NCBI GenBank assembly: GCA_028708605.1
Contig: JAQVYS010000010.1
Location: 1 to 42,621 of the forward strand
DNA length: 42,621 nt
Direction: 5' to 3'
Origin: Bacillota bacterium
GTDB taxonomy: Bacteria > Bacillota > DTU065
Within the stretch, counting starts at the first letter, position 1; the number at the start of each line of letters is the position of its first letter. Both the position numbers and the translations under genes were made by a program. This document shows positions 7,799-16,693 of this stretch, piece by piece. The notes under the pieces were generated by a model. The model was not told the origin of the DNA. It worked only from the letters and a program-made list of their open reading frames with translations, and searched no databases.

Positions 7799-7882
7799 AT
7801 GACAGGAAAAGATTCCAAAAAAGTTGAACCTCAACCAAAACCAAAAGAAACTAAAAAAGCACCTAAGAAAGAAAAGAAGTAA
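7799..7882 (+). CDS. 27-residue Lys/Pro-rich small protein
   Basis: A short gene with an excellent ribosome-binding site (GAAGGAGGGG, about 6 bases before the ATG), stop at 7880-7882, and its own terminator 8 bases later. The product starts MTGKDSKKVEPQPKPKET and ends KAPKKEKK; about 11 of 27 residues are Lys, with Pro and Glu filling most of the rest, so it is highly charged and probably unstructured. There is no signal peptide or membrane segment. Such peptides may bind nucleic acid or membranes, but no function can be assigned. Signal spacing is the main evidence that it is translated. Confidence 0.6.
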   Translation: MTGKDSKKVEPQPKPKETKKAPKKEKK

Positions 7883-7890
7883 TAGACTGC

Positions 7891-7923
7891 AAAATAGTGA
7901 GGATAGAACCTCACTATTTTTTG
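7891..7923 (+). terminator. Terminator of the small Lys/Pro-rich gene
   Basis: AAAATAGTGAGG and CCTCACTATTTT pair perfectly (12 bp) around a 6-base loop and are followed by further Ts. Confidence 0.9.
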
Positions 7924-8011
7924 TGATAGGAAGTGTAATCTGATATTGCCATAAAAGGAAATAGTTTGATCTTACAGAATACATACCCTAAGGATCAAAG
8001 GAGGGGAAAGT

Positions 8012-9307
8012 GTGAAAAAAAGAGTACTTATGGTAGTAATTTTTCTTATTTTAATGTCAGTGAGTAGCTTTGCAGTTAAAATTAGTGTATGGCAAGTTGG
8101 CTTTGCTAACGAGACTGCTAATATCATTAAGGATCTTATTGCAGAAGACTTCACTCCTAGAACTGGTATAGAGGTTGAATTCAGCAACTATGCTTGGGAA
8201 GGTATGTTTAATAAAGTTTTACTGGCAATGGCCTCTAATGATACACCTGATATTATTGCAGGTGCACCTGATCACTTAGTTGAGTACGGTGTACGAGGTG
8301 GTGTAATAGACCTTAAGGACATAGCAGGAGAAGAGCGTGTAAGAGCGGTCGAAAAAAACTTATATCCTGGTACAACAAGAGCGCTCAATTTCCGGGGCAA
8401 CACCTTTGGTTTTGTCCAATCCACAGGCGTTATTATCGGTTATTATCGCACAGATATTTTAGCTGATCTTGGTATGGCTAAGCCGGAAACATGGAACGAT
8501 TTACACGAAATACTACCAAAACTCCAAGCAAAAAACATGAATGCAGGATGGGGTTATGGTGGAATCGGTAGCGTACCTCAGTATGGAAGCTATATGACGA
8601 TTAAACAAGCTGGTGGAAACTGGGTAGATGGTAATAATTTTAAGAGCGAACTTATGAATCCAGAATCTATTCAAGGCTTTAGTAATTATGTAGAGTTATT
8701 TACTAAGCATGGGATGCCTAAAGAAGGCGGCGTTTCTTTCCAGATGTTTAGAACTGGTGAATGGCCTGTCTTGTTAGATATCAGTGCCTTCTATGCTAAT
8801 ACCTATCTTGGAGCACCTGAGATTACCGGTAAATGGGAAGTGGGATTGGTGCCTGGTACTGTTCACGCAGATAGTACTGTAAGCCACGAAAGCTTTATGG
8901 GTGGCACTGTTCTTGGTATTCCTCAATATTCCCAATACAAAAAAGAAGCATTTCTGTTTCTTGAGTGGTTGCTTTCTGATGAAGTTCAAAGCCAGTTTGT
9001 AGCACAGATACCTGAGAGAATTCCTGGTTCAATGCTTTTTTCAGGTAATATGCAGGCTACGATGTCTCTGCCAATTCCGCAAGAAGACAAAGAAACCTTT
9101 TATAATCAGTTAAATGTCTCTAATCCATTTAGTTACTTCCCAGGTGGAGCAGCTGTAACTAGAGAATTAGAATTTGCTGTACACAACGTTCTACAAATGG
9201 GCATGACACCACCTCAAGCACTAGAAGTAGCTCATAAGTCTACAGAATCAGAGCTCTCTAGAAAGCAAAAAGAATATTCAAGATATATTGAAAACATTAC
9301 CAAGTAA
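8012..9307 (+). CDS. Extracellular solute-binding protein, family 1, paralogue B
   Basis: 431 residues starting at GTG with GGAGGGG upstream. The signal peptide (1-21, ending SSFA) has no lipobox. It shares landmarks with the proteins at 3628 and 32165: KISVWQVG start, EDFTPRTGIEVEF, DTPDIIAGAP, YGVRGGVIDLKD, ETWNDLHEILPKLQAKN, GKWEVGLVPGT, and the C-terminal SRKQKEYSRYIENI. This is the ligand-capturing part of an ABC sugar importer or a stand-alone periplasmic binder. It has its own terminator and no neighbouring transporter genes, so it is an orphan. Substrate unknown. Confidence 0.87.
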   Translation: MKKRVLMVVIFLILMSVSSFAVKISVWQVGFANETANIIKDLIAEDFTPRTGIEVEFSNYAWEGMFNKVLLAMASNDTPDIIAGAPDHLVEYGVRGGVIDLKDIAGEERVRAVEKNLYPGTTRALNFRGNTFGFVQSTGVIIGYYRTDILADLGMAKPETWNDLHEILPKLQAKNMNAGWGYGGIGSVPQYGSYMTIKQAGGNWVDGNNFKSELMNPESIQGFSNYVELFTKHGMPKEGGVSFQMFRTGEWPVLLDISAFYANTYLGAPEITGKWEVGLVPGTVHADSTVSHESFMGGTVLGIPQYSQYKKEAFLFLEWLLSDEVQSQFVAQIPERIPGSMLFSGNMQATMSLPIPQEDKETFYNQLNVSNPFSYFPGGAAVTRELEFAVHNVLQMGMTPPQALEVAHKSTESELSRKQKEYSRYIENITK

Positions 9308-9313
9308 GTTACG

Positions 9314-9342
9314 ATAGGCCTTAAACAAGGCCTATTTTTTTT
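9314..9342 (+). terminator. Terminator of solute-binding protein B
   Basis: ATAGGCCTT, a 4-base loop, AAGGCCTAT, then a T run to 9342. Confidence 0.92.
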
Positions 9343-9343
9343 G

Positions 9344-9371
9344 CTTGTTTTTGTTTCGAGAGTTGTATAAT
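9344..9371 (+). promoter_or_regulatory. Candidate promoter of the yhaO-yhaN operon
   Basis: A consensus TATAAT at 9366-9371 lies 61 bases before yhaO. The -35 region is poor (CTTGTT at 9344-9349 with a 16-base spacer) and abuts the preceding terminator's T tract. Confidence 0.4.
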
Positions 9372-9432
9372 AAAGGGATAAGAATTGATTTCAAGAATCA
9401 GTTAATTACTACATAACCCAGGGGGAAAGAGA

Positions 9433-10635
9433 ATGTTACGTTTTATTCATGCAGCTGATCTTCATTTGGGAAATAGTGGCCCTAGTACAACAGGGTTTTC
9501 TAGTCATTGGAGTGAGTTAATCTACCAAGCGTCATATACAGCTTTTCAAAACCTAGTCAGAAAAGCGATTGAGCTAAACGTGGATTTTCTGCTCCTATCT
9601 GGTGATGTTTTAGATACTCTAAATCCCACCCTAAACTCCCAACTTGAGCTAATTAATGGACTGAAGGAACTAAGTAAGGCAGGTATTAAAGTTTTTATGG
9701 TTGGCGGAAACCATGACCCTCTTAGTTTGAAAAAAGCTCAAAGTAGTCTGCCAGAGGGAGTCCATTTCTTTGGAGCTCAGGCAGAGACAATTTCCTATGT
9801 TAAAGGCGGTTTAACACTTGCAGAGATAACCGGAATTAGTTTTCCTGTTGCAAAGGTCTCTGATGATTTAAGCAGACTTTTAAAACCTGGGACAAAAGGA
9901 TTTCAAATCGCCCTTTTGCATTCAAATGTTGAAGGCGCAGGTAAAAAAGAAAACTATGCACCTTCAAACCTCGACTACTTAACAAAAAGTGGCTTTGATT
10001 ACTGGGCACTTGGCCATGTACACACAAATGCTGTGTTATCTGAAAAACCCCATGTTGTATATTCTGGGACTACGCAAGGTCAGCATGTTAACGAAACTGG
10101 CAAAAAAGGTTTTTATCTAGTAGAGGTTGATAAGGATAAAGTGGATCTCGAGTTTATAACAACATCAGCCTATATTTGGGAAAGACTTGAAGTTAAAGCT
10201 CCAGAATCATTAAATGAGCTAATTGAAATATTAGAGAGTCTTGACTCGAGTGGGAGCAAGATTCCAAGGGTCTATCGCTTAAAAATCGCCGGTAGAACTC
10301 CACTTTATAATGAGCTCTTAAGCCAGGTTGGGGATCTTGAAGAAAGATATAAAGAAAAAAAGAGTTATGCCTTGGAGTCAATAGAGCTTGACATTCTTCC
10401 GGATATCGATTTTGAAGAAGTTAAATTAGAAGATAGTCTTCCTGGAGAGTTCTTAAGAGAAGCAGAAAAACTAATAGCTGCGGGTAAAAGCGAGGAATTT
10501 GAAGGGCAAGTCGCTCCTCTTTATGATCGATTAGGTGGTATTTTAGACGACTTAGATGAAGAAGAAATAGAGTCGATAGTAAATGGGAGTATAGCTCTAG
10601 GTCTAGATCTTTTTTGGAGGGGTGAAACTAAATGA
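9433..10635 (+). CDS. yhaO: DNA repair exonuclease of the SbcD/Mre11 metallophosphoesterase family (YhaO-like)
   Basis: 400 residues, the length of Bacillus YhaO. It has the ordered metallophosphoesterase motifs: AADLHLG (D9, H11), SGDVLD (D58), GGNHDP (N92, H93, D94), the H of LLHSN and GHVHT. These bind two metal ions for nuclease activity. The C-terminal 130 residues form the capping and partner-binding region. The stop codon overlaps the start of the next gene (ATGA), so it is translationally coupled to its AAA partner, as SbcD is with SbcC. Inference: a double-strand-break processing complex with the adjacent large ATPase. The YhaO name rather than SbcD rests on the YhaN-like partner. 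Confidence 0.88.
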   Translation: MLRFIHAADLHLGNSGPSTTGFSSHWSELIYQASYTAFQNLVRKAIELNVDFLLLSGDVLDTLNPTLNSQLELINGLKELSKAGIKVFMVGGNHDPLSLKKAQSSLPEGVHFFGAQAETISYVKGGLTLAEITGISFPVAKVSDDLSRLLKPGTKGFQIALLHSNVEGAGKKENYAPSNLDYLTKSGFDYWALGHVHTNAVLSEKPHVVYSGTTQGQHVNETGKKGFYLVEVDKDKVDLEFITTSAYIWERLEVKAPESLNELIEILESLDSSGSKIPRVYRLKIAGRTPLYNELLSQVGDLEERYKEKKSYALESIELDILPDIDFEEVKLEDSLPGEFLREAEKLIAAGKSEEFEGQVAPLYDRLGGILDDLDEEEIESIVNGSIALGLDLFWRGETK

Positions 10636-13600
10636 GAATTAGAGAAATAGGCATAGAAAATTTTGGCCTTTTTAATAATTGTAAACTTCGCCTCTCGCCA
10701 AACATGAATATCATTCAAGGAGAAAATGAAGCTGGTAAGAGTACTCTGTTGACTTTTATTCGCTGGGTTCTTTTTGGCTTTAATAGAAATGAGAAGCTAG
10801 CTCCATTTAGTGGTGGGGATCCTAGTGGATATCTGCTACTTGAGTTAGAGGACAAAGAGTGCGTAATTAGAAGACAAGGAAGAACCCTCAAAGGAGAGTT
10901 TTCTGTTTTACTTGAAGGGGAAAACTTAACTGGCAGAGATGCTGAAAAGCTTCTTAGAGAACTCTTAGGGTCGATTACAGATAACGTCTACAAAAATGTT
11001 TTTGCGTTTGGTCTAAATGAGCTACAGACAATAGGCACATTAAATGACAGTGAAGTAAGTAGCTTTCTCTATTCTAGTGGCTTATATCCAGGTAAGCTTT
11101 CTCTTTCTGCGATAATGAAAGAATTAGACGATGAGAGTGGTCGCCTCTATTCGGCAAGCAAAATTGCTAAAAAACCACTGATAAATCAAGACTTGCTAAC
11201 CTATGAAGAGATCGAAAGCCAATTAGAAGACTATAGCAAAGAACCCGAACAATACAACAAGTGCCTTGAAGAAATGGAAACCACCAGAGAACAGCTTCAA
11301 ACTATCAGGGCGAAAATAGCGGGTTTAGAAAAAAAGCGTGACTGGCTAAATGTACTATCTAAAGGCTGGCCAATCTGGAACAAAAAAAGAGAGAGTGAAA
11401 GACTAATAGAGACTATAGAAGTAAGTGATGACTTCCCTGCCGAGAGCTTAGGGGATTTGGAGCTTCTTAAAAAAGAAATCGAAAGCTATAATGAGCAGTT
11501 AATTGAGCTGGAAACAAAGTTAGGAAAGACAGAAGAAAACATTAAGGAGATCTCAGTTGATTATAGATTTTTAGAAAATGGAGCGGAGATAGAGGCTCTT
11601 AATAGCGAGCTTAGTAGATTTAGCGATTGGAAAGTAAAACTAGATGAACTAGATAGGCAGATTGCTGATCTAGAAAGCGCCATTAAAAATAAGCTTGAAG
11701 AACGACTAGGCGAAGGATATACTCTTGAGCTTTTACTCGACAATCCGCTTTCGTTTTCATATGAATTAAATAATACAGTTAGAAATACTCAAGATAAGTT
11801 AGTTGACGAAAGAGTAGCTATAAAGCAAACAGAAGAAAAAATCGCGGATGTTATTTATAAGGAAAAACAGCTCACGCTAAGACAAAAAGACTGTGAAGAA
11901 GAGTTAGACAAAATAAGTGTGCTCAAGAATTTACCTGAAATAAAGCAAGCATATGAGACTTATAAACAGCTTGCACCAACTAGAGGACTCTTAGAAAGGC
12001 AGATTAAAGACAAAGAAAAACCTAGTGCTAAGCCTATTGAGCCGAGCCCTTTAATTCATTTAATCTCGATACTTGCTGCAGCTCTTCTTGCAATAGTTTT
12101 TGCTGTATTTGAAAACTGGCCTGTTGTAATCATAGGGGCAGCGCTAACAGTAGCTGGTTTAGCAATGTATCTTAACAAAAACCGTCACTATAAAGAGGCA
12201 AAAAAACTCTGGGATGCCAACGAAAAAGAGCGAGTGGCAGAGTTGCTAGATCTCAAACGACAAATGGAAGAGATACAAAATCAGCTCCTTGTTGCAAAAC
12301 AGATCTTGTCAGATAACGATCACACTGAAGAGGATGTCTTAGATCTTGTTTGGCAAGAGATTCAAAATGAGGACGAGAAATGGGCTCGAACTGAAAACTT
12401 AAAAAACGAAATTAGAGTTATTGAAAAGCAAAGAGCTATTCTGAAAGAGGAACTAGATACGACAAACATAAGCCTACAGGAAAAGATAGATACTAATGAG
12501 AAAACCAAACAGCAGTGGAGCTCATTTTTGGATGAAAACAAGCTCCCAGATATGGAACCACTAAATATTCTAGAGTGGCTAAGCGCTTATAGAGAGCTAA
12601 AGATGCAAGCTGAAGAGCTTGCAAAAAAGAGAAAAGAACGAGGCGTTACTCAAAACAGTGTTAACGAGTTTCTTGAAAAAGCAAACGGTCTTGCGGAGGT
12701 ATTAGGAAAAACTTTAGAAAATACTGAAGTGGATGTTATCTCATGGATAAAAGAACTTAAAGACAACAATAGGAACCTAAATACACTAAAAGAACTAGAA
12801 TCAGACCGTAATGAAATACAGACTGAAAAGAAAATCGTTGAAGAGAAAAAGAAGCATGCCATGGGAAACCTAGATGCTATTTTGTTAAAGGGCAAGGCTA
12901 GTTCTCTAGAAGAATTCCGTGTTCTTGCAAAAAAGAAAGAAGAAAAAGAACAGCTGCAGAGAGATATTACTATCTTAGAGATTAACCTCTCTTCTCTTGT
13001 TGGGACCGAAGATCTTAAAGAAAGACTTTTTGAGGACTTGAAAAAATGTAGTGAAGAGATGCTTTTAGGTACCATTCAAGATAGTGAAAACGAGCTTCGT
13101 GTAGTTCTTGAAGATGAAAGACAAACAAATGAGCATCTTGGTGGGCTCCGAGAAAAGCTAAGTCAACTAGAGACAAGTAAAGAAACAGAAAAGTTTCTAA
13201 AGGAAAAAGCTAAAGTCAAGCAAAAGCTAAACAGTAATGCCAAAAAATGGATAGAGGTTGTCATCTGTAGATACCTTATAGAGAAAGCTCGTACAACTTA
13301 TGAAAAAGAGAAGCAACCTGGTGTAATAAGAGCAGCATCAAACTACTTTAAAACGATCACAGATGGAAAATATATTAAAGTGATGTCTCCACTTACAGAG
13401 CAGAGATTTGAGGTTCTAAGTGAAGATCAAATGGTTAAAAAGCCAGAGGAGCTTAGTAGGGGCACACTAGAACAGCTACTCCTTTGCCTCAGGCTTGGTT
13501 TGATATCAGAATTTGCCAAGCATCAAGCACCACTTCCGCTTGTTGTTGATGATATTCTGGTAAATTTTGATCCACAACGAGCAGTTAATACCTTAAAAAT

Positions 13601-13739
13601 ACTATCAGATCTCGAATCGATGCACCAAGTTTTGTTTTTTACCTGTCAGACTCATTTAGTTAGGCTATGTGAAGATAATAATATTGAATACAGTCTTACG
13701 ATCTTAAAAAATGGAGTTCCAGTTAAAAGCGGAGCTTAA
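10632..13739 (+). CDS. yhaN: SMC-like AAA ATPase with coiled coils and two membrane segments (YhaN-like)
   Basis: 1035 residues. The N-terminal Walker A is GENEAGKST (residues 30-38), within the AAA_27-type opening IENFGLF..., NIIQGENEAGKST, FIRWVLFGF. Long charged coiled coils fill roughly 190-460 and 530-880. Two hydrophobic helices at about 473-515 (ISILAAALLAIVFAVF and VVIIGAALTVAGLAMYL) replace the Rad50 zinc hook region, as in Bacillus YhaN. The C-terminal signature LSRGTLEQLLL (near 940) and Walker B LPLVVDDILVNFD (near 968) complete a bipartite ATPase head. It overlaps the nuclease gene by 4 bases. Likely role: ATP-driven partner of the YhaO nuclease, perhaps membrane-anchored. Confidence 0.88.
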   Translation: MRIREIGIENFGLFNNCKLRLSPNMNIIQGENEAGKSTLLTFIRWVLFGFNRNEKLAPFSGGDPSGYLLLELEDKECVIRRQGRTLKGEFSVLLEGENLTGRDAEKLLRELLGSITDNVYKNVFAFGLNELQTIGTLNDSEVSSFLYSSGLYPGKLSLSAIMKELDDESGRLYSASKIAKKPLINQDLLTYEEIESQLEDYSKEPEQYNKCLEEMETTREQLQTIRAKIAGLEKKRDWLNVLSKGWPIWNKKRESERLIETIEVSDDFPAESLGDLELLKKEIESYNEQLIELETKLGKTEENIKEISVDYRFLENGAEIEALNSELSRFSDWKVKLDELDRQIADLESAIKNKLEERLGEGYTLELLLDNPLSFSYELNNTVRNTQDKLVDERVAIKQTEEKIADVIYKEKQLTLRQKDCEEELDKISVLKNLPEIKQAYETYKQLAPTRGLLERQIKDKEKPSAKPIEPSPLIHLISILAAALLAIVFAVFENWPVVIIGAALTVAGLAMYLNKNRHYKEAKKLWDANEKERVAELLDLKRQMEEIQNQLLVAKQILSDNDHTEEDVLDLVWQEIQNEDEKWARTENLKNEIRVIEKQRAILKEELDTTNISLQEKIDTNEKTKQQWSSFLDENKLPDMEPLNILEWLSAYRELKMQAEELAKKRKERGVTQNSVNEFLEKANGLAEVLGKTLENTEVDVISWIKELKDNNRNLNTLKELESDRNEIQTEKKIVEEKKKHAMGNLDAILLKGKASSLEEFRVLAKKKEEKEQLQRDITILEINLSSLVGTEDLKERLFEDLKKCSEEMLLGTIQDSENELRVVLEDERQTNEHLGGLREKLSQLETSKETEKFLKEKAKVKQKLNSNAKKWIEVVICRYLIEKARTTYEKEKQPGVIRAASNYFKTITDGKYIKVMSPLTEQRFEVLSEDQMVKKPEELSRGTLEQLLLCLRLGLISEFAKHQAPLPLVVDDILVNFDPQRAVNTLKILSDLESMHQVLFFTCQTHLVRLCEDNNIEYSLTILKNGVPVKSGA

Positions 13740-13797
13740 CAAAAGAGACGCAACTTAACAAACAAACTTACTTGAAGATTTAAAGAGGTGGTACTTG

Positions 13798-15180
13798 ATG
13801 TTAAACAAACTTCAAAAAGAGATTAGCACATTAATGCCTGAACTAATTGAGAGTGTTAGTGAGATGATTAAGATCCCTAGTGTTGAGGATCCTACGACCC
13901 AAACACCTCAAAAACCACAAGGTGAAGGTTGCTATAGAGCTTTGAAGAAGATGGCAGAAAAAGCAGAAGCCCTTGGGTTTTCGTTTAAGAACGTTGAAAA
14001 CGTAGCAGGTCATGCTGAGTGGGGGCAGGGCGATGAGATTCTTGGTATTTTGGGACACTTAGATGTTGTTCCAGCAGGTACTGGCTGGGATGATGACCCT
14101 TTTAGTGGTAAGGTTAAAAATGGTTATATCTGGGGTAGAGGTGCTATTGATGACAAAGGACCGACTTTGTCGTGCTTATATGCACAGAAGGCGCTGATGA
14201 ATTTAGGTTTTAAGCCTAAAAAGAAAATCAGAACAATCATTGGTACCGCGGAAGAAACGAACTGGAAATGTATGAAGGCCTACTTTGAGTCTGAAAAGAT
14301 GCCTACTTACGGATTTACTCCTGATGGACAGTTTCCTATTATCCAAAGTGAAAAAGGAATTTTGCATTTAGAGATTTATGGTCCTTTAACTGATAAATTC
14401 AGAGCCTACGCCGGTGAGAGAGCTAATGTAGTGCCAAACAGAGCATTTGCAAAGGTTCCTGCTGATCTTGAAGTGAGAGAACCCTTAGAACTAGTTCCGC
14501 AATCTAGATTAGATGAGCCAGTCTCTTTACTGGGACAAACCGAAGGTAGCTATAAGTTTGTTTGGGCAAAGGGTTTAGAAGCTCATGGTTCTACGCCACA
14601 GCAGGGACATAACGCTATAGTTGATCTATTAGTTGGGCTAGATAAAGCTGGTATAGATCATCCTTTGATCAGATTCTTTGCGAAAGTGGGTCAGAGCCCT
14701 GATGGTGCTCCACTTGATATCGATTACGAGCATGAGATTGCTGGGCGCCTTTCGTGGAACCCTGGCATGCTACGTGTTACAAAAGACCAATGTAAAGTGA
14801 CTGTAGATATTCGCTACCCATATGGGGTAACAATTGAAGAGATTGTAGATAAAATAAAGAGACATCTGACTCCTGGATTAGAGATAAACTCCTTATCAGT
14901 TGGAGGGGACAAAACTAAAGCACCTCTTTTAGTAGAAAGTGATCATCCACTAATTAAGAGTTTACAAAAAGCTTATAATGAAGTAACAGGTGAAGAAGCG
15001 GATCTATTAGCCATAGGCGGAGGAACCTATGCTAAAGCGATTCCAAACACGGTGGCATTTGGAGCAGAGTTTCCTGGAGAGCCTATGCTAGCGCATAAAG
15101 CCAACGAAAAGTTAAGCTTAGAGTCGTTAGAGAAAATGACTTTAATCTATGCATATGCGATTTACCTCTTGAGTAAATAA
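13798..15180 (+). CDS. pepV: M20 family dipeptidase (PepV-like)
   Basis: 460 residues. It shows the zinc-ligand motifs of M20 peptidases in order: GHLDVVPAG (H87, D89), GRGAIDDKGP (D118, D119) and GTAEETNW (E152 as catalytic base, E153 as ligand); a later GGGTYAKAI and the closing GAEFPGEPMLAHKANE supply the last ligand. The large lid insertion and the W-D-DPF substrate segment fit PepV, a dinuclear-zinc aminodipeptidase. I chose the ATG at 13798; a TTG one codon earlier is also possible, with AGAGGTGG upstream of both. It starts 58 bases after yhaN and could be co-transcribed. Cytoplasmic; no signal peptide. Confidence 0.9.
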   Translation: MLNKLQKEISTLMPELIESVSEMIKIPSVEDPTTQTPQKPQGEGCYRALKKMAEKAEALGFSFKNVENVAGHAEWGQGDEILGILGHLDVVPAGTGWDDDPFSGKVKNGYIWGRGAIDDKGPTLSCLYAQKALMNLGFKPKKKIRTIIGTAEETNWKCMKAYFESEKMPTYGFTPDGQFPIIQSEKGILHLEIYGPLTDKFRAYAGERANVVPNRAFAKVPADLEVREPLELVPQSRLDEPVSLLGQTEGSYKFVWAKGLEAHGSTPQQGHNAIVDLLVGLDKAGIDHPLIRFFAKVGQSPDGAPLDIDYEHEIAGRLSWNPGMLRVTKDQCKVTVDIRYPYGVTIEEIVDKIKRHLTPGLEINSLSVGGDKTKAPLLVESDHPLIKSLQKAYNEVTGEEADLLAIGGGTYAKAIPNTVAFGAEFPGEPMLAHKANEKLSLESLEKMTLIYAYAIYLLSK

Positions 15181-15190
15181 CGCTAAAATA

Positions 15191-15227
15191 GAAGAAGAGA
15201 CTTCTCAGATGAGTCTCTTCTTCTTTT
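15191..15227 (+). terminator. Terminator of pepV
   Basis: GAAGAAGAGACT and AGTCTCTTCTTC pair perfectly (12 bp) around a 9-base loop and are followed by TTTT. Confidence 0.9.
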
Positions 15228-15400
15228 ATACTATTTTATCTACTTTTTGAGTTTGGATATCGTAGAGATCTTTAGGCTGACTTTTGTGACCATGAGTGTT
15301 ATTTTCTAAAAGGGTGTACGAAATGAGGTTTAGAGCATACTTTTCGTGGCTACATCGGTGTTTAATCTAGCATAATCTGACTTAGTATGGAGGTGAGTAT

Positions 15401-16423
15401 ATGAAAGTTTTGCTCTTAAACCATTTTTTTAGATGTGGCCAGTCTGTGCATGTGGAAATGCTCGCTAAAGCCTTAGCTAAAAGAGGTTATGAAGTCAGCG
15501 TTTACTTTAATAATAACTTTAAATATTTAAAAGCGCTAACAGATACAATTGAGGCATTTAGGATTCATATAGCAACACTTGCGGAAGCTGGTGTAACTGT
15601 TTTAGGATCTTTGCCAAAACCCTCTCAAGATACGATTATTCATGCACATTCTGCACTTACGTGGAGAAAGGGTTTAGAGTTAGCAAGAGAAAGTGGCTGC
15701 CCTTTTGCAATCACGATTCATGGCAAAGGGCTAGAAGGTTATCTAGACGTAATGCAGGAGGCAGATCTTGTGCTTTCTGTCGCAGAGGTGTTTGCATCTC
15801 CATATAAAAGTCATGTTGATAAGATAGTTGTATTAGGTAATGCCGTAGAGTTAGACGTTCACAAGCCTCGTAAAAAGAATAACAATAAAACTATCGTCGC
15901 CTACCTTGGTAGATATGCCGACAGCAAACATGATGGCCTTGTGGCATTAAGTCATGCCATAAAGGAGCTGAGACAAGAACACCACGTAGAGGCTAGGATA
16001 ATTGGTAACATTCCTAGAGGGATCTTTGGCAATGTTTCATACATTAGGTTAATGGGATGGCAAACAGATCGGGCGAAATGGTTAGGAGATTCAGATATTG
16101 TTATTGGTACTGGGATGGCGATAAGAGAGGGTATGGCTGCAGGTAATGCTGGATATGTGATGGGTAAATACATTGACGGTATAGTAGAGCCAGATCTACT
16201 TGCACCAATTCCAGAATTTACTGGACGTGAGTCCAAGATAATACCTTCTTCTCTTGTTATTTACAATGATTTTTCTCCCTTATTAAAAAATCGGGAAATG
16301 TTAAGGCAATTACAGTATAGAAGCTATAAGTTTGCGAAAGATCACTTTGATTTTGAAAAGTTTATGGAAAAAATTGTTGAGCTTTATGAGTCTTCATTTG
16401 GTCATAGAAAAAGAACCTGTTAA
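15401..16423 (+). CDS. Glycosyltransferase, GT-B fold (family 4-like)
   Basis: 340 residues with the GT4 pattern. The N-terminal half opens with MKVLLLNHFFRCGQSVHVEMLAKALAKRGYEV-type start (glycine loop, donor/acceptor helix), then IHAHSALTW and ITIHGKGLEGY. The C-terminal half starts near KTIVAYLGRYADSKH and carries GTGMAIREGMAAG, corresponding to the E-x7-E nucleotide-sugar region, in which the second Glu is not obvious. The protein is short for GT4 but complete. Ribosome-binding site GGAGG lies 9 bases before the ATG. It stands alone between terminators. Acceptor and donor sugars cannot be predicted. Confidence 0.72.
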   Translation: MKVLLLNHFFRCGQSVHVEMLAKALAKRGYEVSVYFNNNFKYLKALTDTIEAFRIHIATLAEAGVTVLGSLPKPSQDTIIHAHSALTWRKGLELARESGCPFAITIHGKGLEGYLDVMQEADLVLSVAEVFASPYKSHVDKIVVLGNAVELDVHKPRKKNNNKTIVAYLGRYADSKHDGLVALSHAIKELRQEHHVEARIIGNIPRGIFGNVSYIRLMGWQTDRAKWLGDSDIVIGTGMAIREGMAAGNAGYVMGKYIDGIVEPDLLAPIPEFTGRESKIIPSSLVIYNDFSPLLKNREMLRQLQYRSYKFAKDHFDFEKFMEKIVELYESSFGHRKRTC

Positions 16424-16441
16424 AATGCAGGTCCTTTTTTT
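16412..16441 (+). terminator. Terminator overlapping the glycosyltransferase stop codon
   Basis: AGAACCTG and CAGGTCCT pair with one mismatch around an 8-base loop that contains the TAA stop (16421-16423), followed by seven Ts. Confidence 0.7.
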
Positions 16442-16693
16442 GGTGCTAAGAGAGTGCCACTGATTTTTAATTATCGTCTTACAAAAGTATAGATCATTAA
16501 AAGTCATTTTGCGTTTTCGAATAAAAGTGGTAACCATAAGGAACTAAAGCAACCAGTAATAGTTTTTTTACCGGTTCCACTGTAAAAAATACCCCGACTA
16601 GTAGATTGTCGCGGCACTCATAGTCTGTGCATCTAATATTTACGACAAATCAAACATGAAGGTCGGGATAAGTGTGTTAAGTCTCCTAGACAA

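Noticed and set aside
12650-13075. 141-codon minus-strand frame inside yhaN
   Set aside because: Low-complexity Ser/Phe/Leu-rich product, the expected reverse-strand shadow of a Glu/Lys-rich coiled coil.
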